NCBI RefSeq assembly: GCF_004664715.2
Contig: NC_051068.1
Location: 50,070,953-50,134,952 of the forward strand
Source: Peromyscus leucopus
Lineage: Eukaryota; Chordata; Mammalia; Rodentia; Cricetidae
Length of the DNA: 64,000 nt
Direction of reading: 5' to 3'
The notes beneath the pieces are model-generated. The model was not told the DNA's origin and ran no database searches. It worked only from the letters and a program-made list of their open reading frames with translations. The translations under genes and the position numbers were made by a program. Of the stretch, positions 24,118-35,624 are shown piece by piece (position 1 is the stretch's first letter; each line of letters starts with the position of its first letter).

Positions 24118-24857
24118 TACATGTGTGCATAGGGGTGGTGGTTTATGAATGTGCCATAGCAAATAAGTGGAGACCAAAGGACATCTAGAGTGTTATACCT
24201 CCTACCACTAGGTTCCTGGCAATCAAAGACAGATTCTCAACACTAGTACCTAGGTCTCAGCAAACATCATAGATGAGGAAGAAGAAAGATCGTAAGATAC
24301 AGATGACTAGAAAGCATGATGTAAGGAGATCATGTCTGCCTGAATTTTCAGAGAGGCTACAGCCATGATACCTCAAAAGTATGGCTCGCAAAATCGGACC
24401 TGAGCAATGGCAACACCAATAGGCATGTGATCAAAAGAAGAAGAGGTTTCACTGGACCCCAGTCCTAGACAAAGAATTAAAACCCACTGACATATGCTGA
24501 GAGTTAGAGTTGGTGTCTCCTAGGCATGGTCCCTAGTGCACTATAAAATTCCAAGTGGTCATTCAGGAAATTATATACTTACAAGCAGCACTATATAGAC
24601 ACAGAAATCTGTACTTTTGTACTTGTGCTTTTATCCACATATTTAATATTAACAATTAAAATATAAGAAGCCATGAATTTGAGAGGGAACATGTGGAGGG
24701 GTTATATGGAATGAATGGAATGGAGGAAAGAATGGGACAAATGACATGATCATGATGGCATTTTAATTTAAAAATATCCTTCATTTTTTTAAACTCAAAT
24801 TTTCACATTTACAGGCAAGAGCCAGAGCCCTTACCTACTGACCCATCTCACAGCCTC
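24118..24857 (-). mobile_element. B3-like SINE interrupted by an L1 3' end
   Basis: The plus strand at 24118-24240 holds gtgtgtacatgtgtgcatag, aagtggagaccaaaggacatc and taggttcctggcaatc. The rest of the SINE (ggcaagagccagagcccttacctactgacccatctcacagcc) follows at 24822-24857. The roughly 550 bp between read as an L1 3' tail in plus orientation. The SINE was therefore split after it had already inserted. Confidence 0.5.
24245..24790 (+). mobile_element. Rodent L1 3' end inserted in a SINE
   Basis: The 3' part reads agaagccatgaatttgagagggaacatgtggaggggttatatgg, then a purine-rich stretch, and ends gatggcattttaatttaaaaa. A related end is seen at 44500-44640. No ORF2 sequence remains. The 5' boundary is approximate. 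Confidence 0.5.
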
Positions 24858-24859
24858 AC

Positions 24860-26720
24860 ACTTTGACTTCTTATTCTACATTATCTTCACGTGGGAAAGA
24901 ATGATCAGCTGAGTTAATTTTTGTTTTCTTTTACTGCATCTTTCTTTTTATCTCCCTCTAGGAGCTGTTTCCTTTGTGGTAATCTCAGGCAGAATTTGAT
25001 GATGTCTCCCAGGATTTACATATCATAGTGCACTTGCCATTTAAAAAAATCATCTCCTTACCAGAGTGGGAGTATGGTGAAATATCTGTAAATACTTGAT
25101 CTAGAATACAGTAGAGGGAGCCTATAGTAGGCAGATTCCATCTAATCAGATGAGGTATGTGAAAGAAGGTGGATCAGGAGAGGTGCTCCATTTTTAGTCT
25201 CCAAACAAAGCAAAAGATTCTGATAAGCATCTGTGCATGTCAAAAGACTCTGGCTACTTCATAGTGTTGACTACAGTGTATCCAAATTGAGACTCAGATC
25301 ATGTGGATTTTGCTCAAAAAATGAAGGAAATGAATTTAACAATGTTCTTGGAAAAAGTCTTCCAAAGCTTCATTTCCATAGGTGGACCATGGCATGTGTG
25401 CTAATTTCCCCCAGATACGATAATAAAACCTTAAAAAGATAAAATTAGATAGTGAAAGGAAAAAATTCATTTACTATTTTTTGACATGTAAAACTGCAAA
25501 TGTGGATTTCATCACTTTAAAAATACATTTAAGTTATATATCATCTTTTTTTGAAAAGTTGAGTGTAGGGATACATGAGTCTGAACTGTTTAGTAAATAC
25601 TTTTTAATTTATAATAATTTCAAATAAATATTAAATATGTAATAAAAATCCCCAAGAATGGTTATTACTACAAGTTCATTAGTCTAGCTTTGCTTCTTAA
25701 TTGTGAAATCATAATCTCTTAAACTTCAGTGAAGAATACTAATATTTAATAGCTTTGAAGATATCACCTACAAAGTCTAAATGCATATTCACATAACTGC
25801 ATGTATATGTTACTGTGCACTTTTTTTCAAGTCAAATAAATTACTTCTTACGTAGATATCTTAAGGTGGCTAGTAATATAAAAGGAAGTTAATTCTAACC
25901 AACAAAACTTTTCCCATCAACATTAAATAGAGCTTTAATTAAAAACAATGCAAGTAAATAAGTCCCAGAGCTAATCAGTTGGCATATGTACACTGGAAAT
26001 TGGCTGTTTTTTAAATTTATGTAGTGAAAACTCTGTTTTAGCTAGCTGACAAGATGTAACTTATCAATATTTAAGTAGAATGTTAAATATATTAATACCT
26101 GGCAACTGCCTAAAAAGCCTCTGGATTGTTTGATTATGTAGGTGATCATTAAACATTAATAAACCATCTTTTTTTTCATAATATATAAGTCTTTGGCTGT
26201 AAGCCAAGTTCTACTCTCAAGGAGACACATTTATTCTTTTAAGATCATTAACACTATACCTTTACTGCGTTATTAGTTTAATAGACAAAGTCTATTCTTG
26301 TGCACCAAATAATATCTGAGGTGACTGACATTAATATTTTAAAGGTAATATAAATATGGAGAAAATTATCCTAATTTTGAATGTGTTAGACAAAATGTAT
26401 GCTATACTGTAGATGAGAATAAAGTCTAGGGGTTCACCAATGAAAGCAATAAACACTTCTAGGAAAGCTAACAGTCTAATTTTGAATAAGAAATCAAGTG
26501 AGATAGTAAATGGAAAAACACTCACCATAGGGCCCCTATAGTCTCACATGAGAAACAATATTCTTCCTTATATGCTAATTAGAAGTAGAAGACCAATATA
26601 TCATTGTGCACTTGGAATGATGTTCATCAGAATTTATCTTGAAAATTAAATTTCATTATACTTATTTAAAAATTGTAACTTACTATATTCTTTCTTCTAG
26701 ATCATATAGAATCTTTATAA
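24860..26720. other. No gene seen; AT-rich DNA
   Basis: No recognised element. Short frames at 25233 and 26331 carry no domain. Confidence 0.4.
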
Positions 26721-26886
26721 TTTTTCTTTTTTGTTTTTTTGTTTTTTGAGACAGTGTTTCTCTGTGTAGCTTTGCCCCTTTCCTGGAACTCACTCTTTAG
26801 CCCAGGCTGGCCTCGAACTCACAGAAATCAGCTGCCTCTGCCTCCCTAATGCTGGGATTAAAGGCAAGTGCCACCACCGCCCAGCC
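26721..26886 (-). mobile_element. B1 SINE, cricetid type
   Basis: The complement of B1 is clear: ttttttgagacagtgtttctctgtgtagctttgccccttt, cctggaactcactctttagcccaggctgg and gggattaaaggcaagtgccaccaccgcccagcc. Several CpGs have decayed (gcgcc became gcccc), so it is older than the copies at 28768 and 32057. Confidence 0.93.
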
Positions 26887-26889
26887 TAT

Positions 26890-27810
26890 TGTCAATAATT
26901 TCTTAATATTTAGCATTTTAATTCATAGTATTTGATGTGGTTTTTAAAATATTTTGCTTAAACATCTAATATTTTAGTACAGTGTTTACAACAGATACAC
27001 AGAATGGAGTTACATCTCTCAATTCAGTAATATCAGAAATTCAAGATTTTATCTTAGTCCTTGTACTATTTATTTTGTTTCATGCTAATGTTCCATAGCT
27101 TTTTCCAATATTTTTGACACTCAGATACCACATTATTCCAAGAACAATTTGTTGATTGATACTAAAATTTGGCACTTATAACAGTAAGGAAATGGTATCT
27201 TTAGGAAAGTTCACCATTTTATGTGATTAATTTAGCAAAACTGTGTTGGAAAAAAAACATTTTTATAGGAGTGGATCTTGTGGAAGCTCATTTTATAAAG
27301 GACCTAACAAATAGGTGTTAGTCCAAGTTGGTGAGTGACAAGAAACAAATAGAATTCTAAGATGGGGTGTACATTTTTTAATATTGTACAATATTTGTTA
27401 GCATCGTACAATGGCAGTCCCATGGTTATATTGTTTTACAGTTTGCTGTCTGGCTAATGGCAGCATTCCTTGCTTTCCTAATAAAATAAAGCATGCTGAG
27501 GAGCTCACACAGTAGTATCCTGAAGGCATTGTTCAGGAAGTATAGAAGAATTTTAGTTGCAGTTGCTGCATCAGCTCCATGCCTGTAAGGATTTCAGAGA
27601 TTCAGAGACACAAACCCAGGACAACACATTCTACCAATAGCTTATGTAAAGGTGAGAGGGGATTCTTGCCCAAGTGGATAATCAAATGAGAATTCAGTTT
27701 GTGGCAATTTTATTATAGTCTCATAGATCCTAATCAGAGACTCAGCTCTGACATACCAAAGTATTTACCATGTGAGATGTGGTTTTGTGTTTTTTTAAAA
27801 ACACTTCTAT
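26890..27810. other. No gene seen; AT-rich DNA
   Basis: Nothing recognisable. The part at 27440-27740 is less AT-rich and includes cctaataaaataaagc, possibly an old LTR, but this could not be supported. Confidence 0.35.
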
Positions 27811-27816
27811 ATTAGT

Positions 27817-28122
27817 TGATTGGTGAAATTATTAAGGCCACTCCATGTAGTTAAAAGGGAGGTTTATTTTGTGGGGTAACTTACAAGTGAAGGAATAAGT
27901 AACAGGGTCTGAGAAAGACATCGCGTAGTCCAGCGATGTTGTCTGGAGAACTCTGCTTGGTCTACCTCCAGAGTCCAGGGTCCAGGAACCAAGACAGCCG
28001 GCACATCTGGATCTTGGGTCTTCAGGGTCCTCTCTTGGCCTGCCTTGTAGGCATGACAGTTACCGATGTCTCAGTGGGGGGTTGGAACTTCCAGATCAAA
28101 GCTGGAATGGCTATCCACTACA
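27817..28122 (-). mobile_element. Solo LTR, same family as 232-540
   Basis: The minus strand opens tgtagtggatagccattcc and ends cttaataatttcaccaatca, with TG and CA ends and an AATAAA signal near 27865. It matches the element at 232-540 block by block. Flanks ttagt (27812-27816) and ttagc (28123-28127) are consistent with a decayed 5-bp duplication. It abuts an older L1 on its right. Confidence 0.7.
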
Positions 28123-28625
28123 TTAGCAATGACCTCAACAGAACACAAACACACTGCCATTGAAAAGATATCAAGAATGCCATAACACACTAACTACAGA
28201 CATAAAAATAGTGCCAAGCAATTACTATTAGCAACTCTAAGCCCATATATTTGAAAATTTAACTTAGATGAACAAATTTCCTCAAAGACACAAAGCACAA
28301 AAAATGCATTCAAGAAGCAGTAGACAGACTGAACAGCCTTGCATCTACTAAAGGAGCTTAAAATCTTCTTAAAAGCCTATGTGCCCATATGGTCTCACTG
28401 GCAATTGTACCAGAGAGAAGAAATTAAAAGAAGAAATAACACAAATTACACATTAGGTCCTTTGAAAAGCAGAAAATGTTCTATAACTCATTCAGCAACG
28501 CTATCATTTCCCTTATATCAAAATTAGACAAAGGAATCATTAAAAAAATAAAACCTCTTCAAATAAATGTCTCAAATGAGCATAAATAAAATAAACCTTA
28601 ACTAAATATCAAAAAAGTGAACATT
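28123..28625 (+). mobile_element. Ancient L1 ORF2 remnant, 5' part
   Basis: The sense-strand text shows the decayed L1 ORF2 order: gaaaatttaacttagatgaacaaatttcctc, cagactgaacagccttgcatctactaaagg, then atcaaaattagacaaagg. Stops and indels are frequent. It continues at 29765-29945, so both parts belong to one ancient copy split by a later insertion. Confidence 0.6.
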
Positions 28626-28753
28626 GAGGAGAGCTTGCCTCAATGACCCTGGCACAGGAGAGCTGCCTATCCCAGCTCCAGCCATGCACTCTGGAGAGAT
28701 GACCCCACCCTTCACCATGGGCTTGTGAGAGTTAACCCTGATGGTATGGATAT

Positions 28754-28944
28754 AAAAGAGCAAGTCAGCCGGGCGGTGGTGGCGCACGCCTTTAATCCCA
28801 GCACTCGGGAGGCAGAGCCAGGCGGATCTCTGTGAGTTCGAGGCCAGCCTGGTCTACCAAGTGAGTTCCAGGAAAGGCACAAAGCTACACAAAGAAACCC
28901 TGTCTCGAAAAACCAAAAAAAAAAAAAAAAAAAAGAGCAAGTCA
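28754..28944 (+). mobile_element. Young B1 SINE with perfect 14-bp target duplication
   Basis: The B1 body (28768-28930) starts gccgggcggtggtggcgcacgcc and ends in a pure A-tail. It carries the cricetid 3' variant and nearly all its CpGs. The duplication aaaagagcaagtca (28754-28767 and 28931-28944) is perfect, the hallmark of L1-assisted insertion. It sits inside the retroposon at 28627-29550 and is the youngest layer of this nest. Confidence 0.97.
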
Positions 28945-29372
28945 TGCCCAGTACTTGAGGGGGGCAGCCCCAGTGGCCAGGTCTGACCAACTAAACTACC
29001 ACCCAGGCATGCATCCAGGGCCTTCGGTTGGTACACTCTAGCATCTAACCTATCTATGACCTGCTGGAGCACATAATGAGACTGGTCCTGAGGAAAAATA
29101 CCTGAAAGACATCCATGACTCCAGTGGACTCGTGATATCCTAGAGGAGTTTCGGAGAGCGTACAGTCATGATAGTATACCAGAAGTCAGAGGCCTTCGAT
29201 TAGACCACCGACCCATTGCAATGAACATTTGTAAATAAAGATACAAGAGAAGTACAAAAGGGTATGCTGCATGACACACCTTGGCTCCCAGTGCTACTAA
29301 GACAAAGGAAGCGGTGCTGGAGAGGCAGGAAAGAGAGGAGCAAAGTGTTTTTTTTCTGTTTGTTTGGTTTCC

Positions 29373-29374
<2 letters not shown>

Positions 29375-29423
<49 letters not shown>
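29375..29423 (+). repeat. (TA)n microsatellite, about 24 units
   Basis: A pure AT alternating tract. Open frames through it encode only Ile-Tyr repeats. Confidence 0.98.
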
Positions 29424-29425
<2 letters not shown>

Positions 29426-29560
29426 CTTTGGGAGAAGAAGCTGCAAGAGAGAAAGGAGGGTATGGAGAGACTGATTGTTGAGTGAAATTGGAATGTGTGA
29501 TGTGAAATACACAAAGAAATTATGTTTAAAAAATGAAATGAAGTTCTTCCATTTAGCAGT

Positions 29561-29760
29561 AAAAAAAAGAAAGAACGAAGGAAAGAAAGAAAGAAGGAAG
29601 AAAGAAAGGAAGGAGGGGAAGAAAGAAGGAAGAAAGAAAGGAAGGAGGGGAAGAAAGAAGGAAGAAAGGAAGGAAGGAAGGAAGAAAGAAAGAAAGAGAA
29701 AGAAAGAAAGAAAGATAGAAAGAAAGAAAGAAAGAAAGAAAGAGAAAAAGAAAAGGAAAG
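29561..29760 (+). repeat. (GAAA/GGAA)n polypurine tract, about 200 bp
   Basis: An almost uninterrupted purine strand made of GAAA and GGAA units. Around gaggggaagaaa there is a higher-order duplication with a 32-bp period (29613 versus 29645). It probably grew from the A-tail of the preceding retroposon. The Lys/Glu/Arg-rich and Ser/Phe-rich frames across it are artefacts. Confidence 0.97.
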
Positions 29761-29764
29761 GATG

Positions 29765-29945
29765 ATCAACTCTAAGAATGTTAGTTAACCATCTGAATCA
29801 ACTAGTATAATCCATCAAATTATAAATCCACTTTAAGCCTTATGACTAGATATCTGAGCAAATGCAGAGAAATCATATGACATTCAGTACCAATTAATGG
29901 TCTCCATAAGCCAGGAATTAAAATAAGCTGGATAAATATAATTTT
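29765..29945 (+). mobile_element. Ancient L1 ORF2 remnant, continuation
   Basis: The phrases aatccatcaaattataaatcc, gcaaatgcagagaaatcatatgacattcag and ataagccaggaattaaaataagctgg follow the order of a decayed L1 reverse transcriptase region. They continue the copy at 28123-28625. The gap between is filled by the retroposon and its (GAAA)n tail. Confidence 0.55.
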
Positions 29946-29947
29946 AA

Positions 29948-30112
29948 AAGTGAAGTATAGCCAGGTGGTGGTGGAGCACAACTTTAATCCCATTCCTTGG
30001 GGAGCAGAGACAGGCAGATTTCTGTGAGTTCAAGGTCAGTCTGGTCTACAGAGTGAGTTCCAGGATAGCCAAGGCTATACAGAGAAACTCTTTCTCATAA
30101 ACCAAAATAAAT
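29948..30112 (+). mobile_element. B1 SINE, older
   Basis: Sense B1: agccaggtggtggtggagcacaactttaatcccat, gagacaggcagatttctgtgagttcaaggtcag, ctacagagtgagttccaggatagcc and ctatacagagaaactc, with a decayed tail. It has the older non-cricetid 3' variant. The flanks aaaagtgaag and aaaagtgtag are a likely imperfect target duplication. Confidence 0.9.
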
Positions 30113-30184
30113 AGATAAAAGAATAAAAGTGTAGCTAAGGAACAAATAGTATAAATTATTGATCCATAAGAGATAGTAATTTTA

Positions 30185-30485
30185 TTTTCTTATTTTTTAT
30201 GTTTATTTTGTGGTGTTTGTGCATGTGTGAATGCATGTTCAAGTGTATGTGAGCTCATGATGCATGTAGGTACTCCATATATGTTTGCATGTGAACTTAT
30301 GCCTGATTTTGAGGTCAGTACTCTTTTCCATTCCCACTCTCTATTCCCAGAGACAGAGTTTCTCAGTTGAATCATAGATGGTTGATAGAACTATTCAAGG
30401 TCACCAGCTTACTTCTGGGATCACTACCTTTGGAGCACGGGAATGACAGGCAGGCTTCCACACCCATTATGCATTTATTTGGGTT
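30185..30485 (-). mobile_element. Probable B4/RSINE-type composite SINE, decayed
   Basis: The plus strand shows gtgtttgtgcatgtgtgaatgcatgttcaagtgtatg, a cagagacagagtttctcag B1-like part, then ttctgggatcactacctttgg and ggcaggcttccacacccattatgcatttatttgggttc. The order fits an old antisense B4-group element, but decay makes the assignment tentative. Confidence 0.35.
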
Positions 30486-30913
30486 CTTTCTTTAAGCTAA
30501 AAGAACAGAGGATTTAACTATGGTCTCAGCTTCTGTGACTCAGACAATCACACCAGGAAGGTTGCAAATTCAATGGTGTATTTATAGAAATTACTAGAAA
30601 TGTCAAAACAGTTGAATGAAAATGTTTTAGAATGTGTTTAGCAGTCAAAGAAATGAGATCGAAGGAACTATAAATAAATTGTGGGAATTTTTGATTTGAT
30701 GAGCCGTTTTAGTTTTTTAAGCACAAATAGCATCTATGCATGTCTTTCCTGCTGAATACATATCTCACTCAAAGTATACCTTATAACCAGATCTAAATTA
30801 TTCAAAATCTTTTTTTGTTTTTTTTAATTAATGAAAATATGAAATAAGACAGGATGGAATGCAAACCATCATGAATGAATCTAACTAGACTGTAGGTATA
30901 ATAGATAATCATA

Positions 30914-31316
30914 CTGAGTGGTTTTGTGTGTCAACTTAACACATGCTAGAGTTATCAGAGGAAGGAGCCTCAGTTGAAGAAATGCCTCCTGAGATCCAGC
31001 TGCAAGGCATTTTCTCATATGGTGATCGGTGGGTGAGGATCCAGCCCATTGTGGGTGGTGCTATCCCTGGGATGCTGGTCCTGGGTTCTATAAGAAGATG
31101 GGCTGAGCAAGCCATGGGAAGAAAGTCAGTAATCAGCACCCCTCCATGGTCTCTGCATCAGCTCCTGCCTCCAGGATACTTTCCTCTTTGAGATCCTGTC
31201 CAGGCTTCCTTCAGTGATGAAGAGCAATGCTGAAGTATAAGCCTAATAAAACTTTTCCTCTCCAACTTGCCTTTTGGTCATGGTGTTTCATCTCAGTAAT
31301 GGAAACCCTAAGACAA
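30914..31316 (+). mobile_element. MaLR-like LTR, copy 1
   Basis: About 400 bp starting tgagtggttttgtgtgtcaacttaacac, through gatccagcccattgtgggtgg, ctgggttctataagaagatgggctgagcaagcc and ctccatggtctctgcatcagctcctgcc. It has a polyadenylation signal in gcctaataaaactt and ends ggtcatggtgtttcatctc...accctaagaca. The end block is shared with rodent ERVL-MaLR LTRs. A DNA-transposon assignment is the alternative. The frames on both strands here are non-coding read-throughs. Confidence 0.6.
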
Positions 31317-31319
31317 TAA

Positions 31320-31785
31320 CCTTACCCAAGAAGTGTGTAACGGGAGACAGAGAACCAAGTGACTATAAAGCAGAGTTTTGGCTAAGTACCTTTGTTCGCT
31401 TCATGTTCATATAATGAAATACTTGAGACCACTGACTAATAATGAAAAATGTTATCCTGATTTCAGTGTCATAAAGGCTACTGTTCAGTGGCTTGATGGA
31501 CACACTGTTTAGAGAGGGAAGTGCATAGGAATGGCAATGAGCATATAACAAGCAAAATTTCTCATATTGGAAACCAGGATGAAAGACTGGATTCCTATAA
31601 TGCCTTTCAAAGTATTCCCCTAATTATTCAAGATCCTTCCAACTAGCCCAGCTCTTGAGAAGTCAAATTTAATGCACATCCATCACATCCATACACACTG
31701 AATTATTTCGCATATACATATAATACATGAATAATATAAGCATTATAATGGCATTCAGCATACTAAATCTATCAAGTGTATGTGC
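31320..31785. other. No gene seen
   Basis: Unique DNA without a recognisable element or exon. Confidence 0.4.
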
Positions 31786-31787
31786 TT

Positions 31788-31829
31788 ACTATTATATATA
31801 TATATACACACTATTTTATACATGCAATA

Positions 31830-31874
<45 letters not shown>
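31788..31874 (+). repeat. Compound (TA)n(CA)n microsatellite
   Basis: Two AT tracts, each passing into CA units. The second reads about ten TA then about twelve CA units. Confidence 0.95.
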
Positions 31875-32041
31875 TGATGTTATATGTATGCTTTAGAGCT
31901 CTGGATCTTGGAAGAAGTGTGAACTTATTATATTCTGGTAGGGATATACACTTCTAGTAAAAGACCTTGATTTCTAGTACATTATTCCATAAAAGAAAAT
32001 GATGTCTGATTCCAGAAAAGAGGTAAGAAAACCAAAATATG

Positions 32042-32243
32042 AACCTTGAATATTTTTTTTTATTTTTTTTTTTATTTTTTGGTTTTTCGAGACAGGGTTT
32101 CTCTGTGTAGCTTTGCGCCTTTCCTGGAGCTCACTTGGTAGCCCAGGCTGGCCTCGAACTCACATAGATCCGCCTGGCTCTGCCTCCCGAGTGCTGGGAT
32201 TAAAGGCGTGCGCCACCACCGCCCGGCAAACCTTGAATATTTT
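32042..32243 (-). mobile_element. Young cricetid-type B1 SINE with target duplication
   Basis: The B1 body (32057-32227) is the complement of gccgggcggtggtggcgcacgcc...tgtctcgaaaaacc, with nearly all CpGs intact and the cricetid 3' variant. The flanks aaccttgaatatttt (32042-32056 and 32229-32243) form a perfect 15-bp duplication. Confidence 0.96.
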
Positions 32244-32244
32244 A

Positions 32245-32815
32245 TACCACTACAGTATATAAGTGCATAAAGAAACATTAATTAAAATGGTGGCATGTCA
32301 AGGGACACAGAGAAGATTCAAAGGAACAGAAATGATTAAAACAAAGTAAGATGAGTTAATATACACATGAAGCACTATATGTTTGGTCAAAATTTAAAAT
32401 AAGATAATATGCTATAAATTTTAAAAATTGTGAAAGGAAAGAAAATTGCCACCATGTTTCAATTTAAAATTCTAAAAAGAATGAATTAAAATTATCCATT
32501 ATAATATGCCAAGAAATACTGCAGTAAACCCATCTGTGGATGATAAAATTGAGGTAAAAATCAATTAAAGAAAAACAAGATATTTACAGAGCTTCAAATA
32601 ATTTTTCTATAAATATGCACTAATTATAAAAATTAATACAATGTGCAAGTAAATTATTCCATATTACTGTAGAGAAGTGAACTTAATTATTCTTGTCTCA
32701 AATCTAAACTTGTTTTGTGATATTTTATACAAAAAACATGATAGCCCTTCTACTATATGGTGCACATATTTATTATTAATATGTCACAGTATGATGCTGC
32801 ACTCCTGATATATGG
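32245..32815. other. No gene seen; AT-rich DNA
   Basis: Very AT-rich sequence without recognisable elements. Confidence 0.45.
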
Positions 32816-32817
32816 CT

Positions 32818-33234
32818 GTATTGGCTAGTTTTATGTCAGTTTGACACATCTAGAGTCATCTCAGAGGATGGAGCCTCAGTGGAGAAAATGCTTCCACAAC
32901 ATTTGTCTACAGGCAAGCCTTTAGGGGCTTTGTCTTAATTCATGATTGATGAGAGAGTCCATTATCAGTAGGATCTTCATGGGCTATGGTCCTGGGTTCT
33001 ATAAGAAAGCAGGCTGAGCAAGTGATACAGAGCAAACCAGTAAGCAGCACCACTCCATGGCCTCTGCATCAGCTCCTGCCTCCACGTTCCTGTCCTTGCT
33101 TGAGTTCCTGGCCACACTGCTTTTGATGATGAACTATTATATAAACTGTGAGTAAAATAAGCCCTTTCCTTCCCAAGCTGCTTTTGGCCATGGTGATTCA
33201 TCATAGCAATAGCAACCTAACCTTAACTAAGACA
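32818..33234 (+). mobile_element. MaLR-like LTR, copy 2
   Basis: Starts tgtattggctagttttatgtcagtttgacac and follows the same block order as 30914-31316, including ctgggttctataagaaagcaggctgagcaag and catggcctctgcatcagctcctgcc. A polyadenylation-like gtaaaataagccc is followed by an end in accttaactaagaca. Both TG and CA ends are visible. No target duplication was found. Confidence 0.65.
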
Positions 33235-33848
33235 AGGGGATAAAACCCTCTTCATTAAAACTCAAAATTTGCAGTCATGTAATGAGAAATAAGTAGCCAA
33301 AACTTAAAGAATTTTCTAGTCCATATATGATCAATGATCTTAACAGTTCTCAAGATAACAAGAGGCAGAAAATAAATGAGAAATTATCACATTTGAGTTT
33401 GGAGGCCTGGCAACAGAACTGTAATATGGGCTAAATGCAGAAAATAAAGAAAATTCATCATGTTATTCTTTTTCCAATCAGGAGCTTAGTTAAAAACATC
33501 ATACTAGTCTTTGCTATGGCTAGAATGTGAAATGTCTTCTAAGGTTTCATGTGTTTCAACATTTGCTTGTCAGTTGATAACACTGTTTTAGTAGGCTGTT
33601 CAACCTGACATTCTTTAATGAATTTATTGACTTTGTTATAAATAATATAAAATAACTTATGCACTTGCTTTCCTGTAGGATTTAATAAAGTTTGCTCTGA
33701 GATCCCTGGTGTATAATGAACTCTAATTCCAATGATTTTGTAAAGATTTCTGGGAAATTTTTGATATTGGAAATAACTAGTATACTAGCTTTCAGTAGTT
33801 TATACAAAACAATGAATGGGTGTAGCTTTTCCTTTTTTTACATATATT
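33235..33848. other. No gene seen; AT-rich DNA
   Basis: No element or exon recognised. Confidence 0.4.
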
Positions 33849-33850
33849 CT

Positions 33851-34232
33851 TATTCACTTTCTGTTGCAGCAACAGAAATCTGTGCAAAAGCAACTTGAAT
33901 TAGAAAGGATTTATTTATCTTGCATTTCCAGGTAACAGTTTATCACTGAAAGAATTCAGAGAAGGAACTCAAGGTAGAATGGTAGAGACAATAAATGAAG
34001 CAGAGTCCATGGAGGGCTGTTGCTTACTGGCTCATTTCCTCTGGTTCAACTATTAGGCCACTTGCTTAGGGATGACACCAACCATGGTGGGCTAACTGCT
34101 TGGTCATCAATTAGTAATTAAGAAAATATCTCATAGACATGGCCACAGGCTAATCTGACTCAGGCCAGTCCCCTAGTTGAAGTTCCCTCTTCATAAGTGT
34201 GCCAAGTTGACAATCAAAACTAATGTTAACAC
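33851..34232 (-). mobile_element. MaLR-like LTR, copy 3 (inverted)
   Basis: The plus strand shows the reverse complement of the other two copies: actttctgttgcagcaacagaaatc, aaaggatttatttatcttgcatttcc, gtccatggagggctgttgcttactgg and gtgccaagttgacaatcaaaac. It is more decayed than copies 1 and 2. Confidence 0.6.
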
Positions 34233-34589
34233 ACTCTAAGGAGAGGAATATAAGCTGCTTTCAACAGATGGACATTTAAATAAGTAGTGTTACTCTCTCT
34301 GAGATTTCTCTTCCCTTTTTTATAATTAGAGTTTGGGCATTTAATTAGATCTATATCTGAGTTCATTCTGTTGTTTTACATGGACTATACAGGGTTTGGG
34401 TTAGATACTCCTACTTAGTCTAAGCAATACATTTCAGTTAATGGAGATTATCATATACTTTAAGTATCCTATATATCTGTATATGGTTTGAACACACAAA
34501 GAGATGCAGACAAGTTTAACTAACATTGATTTAGCAATTATTTTATTCTTCACTATGTGCTAATAACTATGTGCAGGGATCTATTTTTT

Positions 34590-35624
34590 TCTTTTATTTT
34601 GTTCTTTTATTGAAAATAGATTCTTTTCTTATACAATATATCCTGATTCGAGTTTCGCATCTCCCTACTTCTCCAAGTTTCTCCCACCTTCACCCCTTTT
34701 GAGATCCACTCTCTTTATGTCTCTCATTAGAAAAGAACTGGCTTCTAATAGATAACAAGCAAACATGGCAAAGTATAATATAATACGCAAAATCAGAGAC
34801 CATCGTGTAAAGGCTGGACAAAGCAACTCAACAGAAGGATGTAGCTGAAAGTTTTCCTGTGTCTCTTTCCCACTCATGTCCCCCAAGTAAACATACAGAG
34901 GCTTATATTAATTAGAAGTGCTCAGCCATTAGCTCAGGCTTACTACTGACTAGCTCTTACACTTAAACTTGGGCCATTTTTGTTCATCTATATGTTGCTA
35001 TGTGTTCCGTGGCTTTACCTGTGTGTAATTACATGCTGCTCCCTGGACAGCGGGCTGGCATCTCCCGACTCAGCCTTCCTCTTCCCAGAATTCTCCTGGT
35101 CTGCTTATCCTAGCTATACTTCCTGCCTGGCTACTGGCCTATCAGCATTTTATTTATCAACTAATCAGAGCAACATATTTTCACAGCATACAGAAAGACA
35201 TTCCCCATCAGAAGGAAAACAGTCCTAAAAGCAGGCACAAGAATCAGAGGCCAACTTGTTCTCATGCTCAGGAGTCCCATAAAAATAATAAACTGAAGGC
35301 AGAGGATCTAGTGCAGACCTTTGTAGGCCCTGTGCTTGCTGCTTCAGTCTCTGTGAATTCGTATGTGTTTTGTTTAGTTGACTCAGAGACTTGTTATCCT
35401 GGTGTCTTCCATCCCCTCTGTGTTTTACATTCTTTTCTGCCTTCTGCTCAATGGGGTTCCCTGAGCTCTGAGAGGAGAAATTTGATGTAGATGTCCCATT
35501 TAGATAATATAATATCTGGCTGTAGGTCTCTGTTTCTGTTCCCATCTGCTGCCAGAAGAAGCTTCTCTGATGATGACTGAATAAATCACTAATCTACACA
35601 TATAGTGGAATATCATTAGCAATC

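Larger units (their letters stand above)
28627..29550 (+). mobile_element. GC-richer retroposon, related to 19886-20734
   Basis: It begins about gaccctggcacaggagagctgcc, is interrupted by a B1 at 28768-28930, and continues through ccttggctcccagtgctactaagac and ggaaagagaggagc. It ends in acacaaagaaattatgttt, the same end as the minus-strand copy at 19.9 kb (ccaaagaatcaataaagaaattatgtt). A (TA)n array sits inside it at 29375-29423. There is no coding frame and the family is unidentified. Confidence 0.5.

Noticed and set aside
29200..29769. A 189-residue Ser/Phe/Leu-rich minus-strand frame, the longest in the window, and its Lys/Glu/Arg-rich partner on the plus strand.
   Set aside because: Both are translations of the (GAAA)n and (TA)n simple repeats. 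Length comes from the absence of stops in repeats, not from selection.
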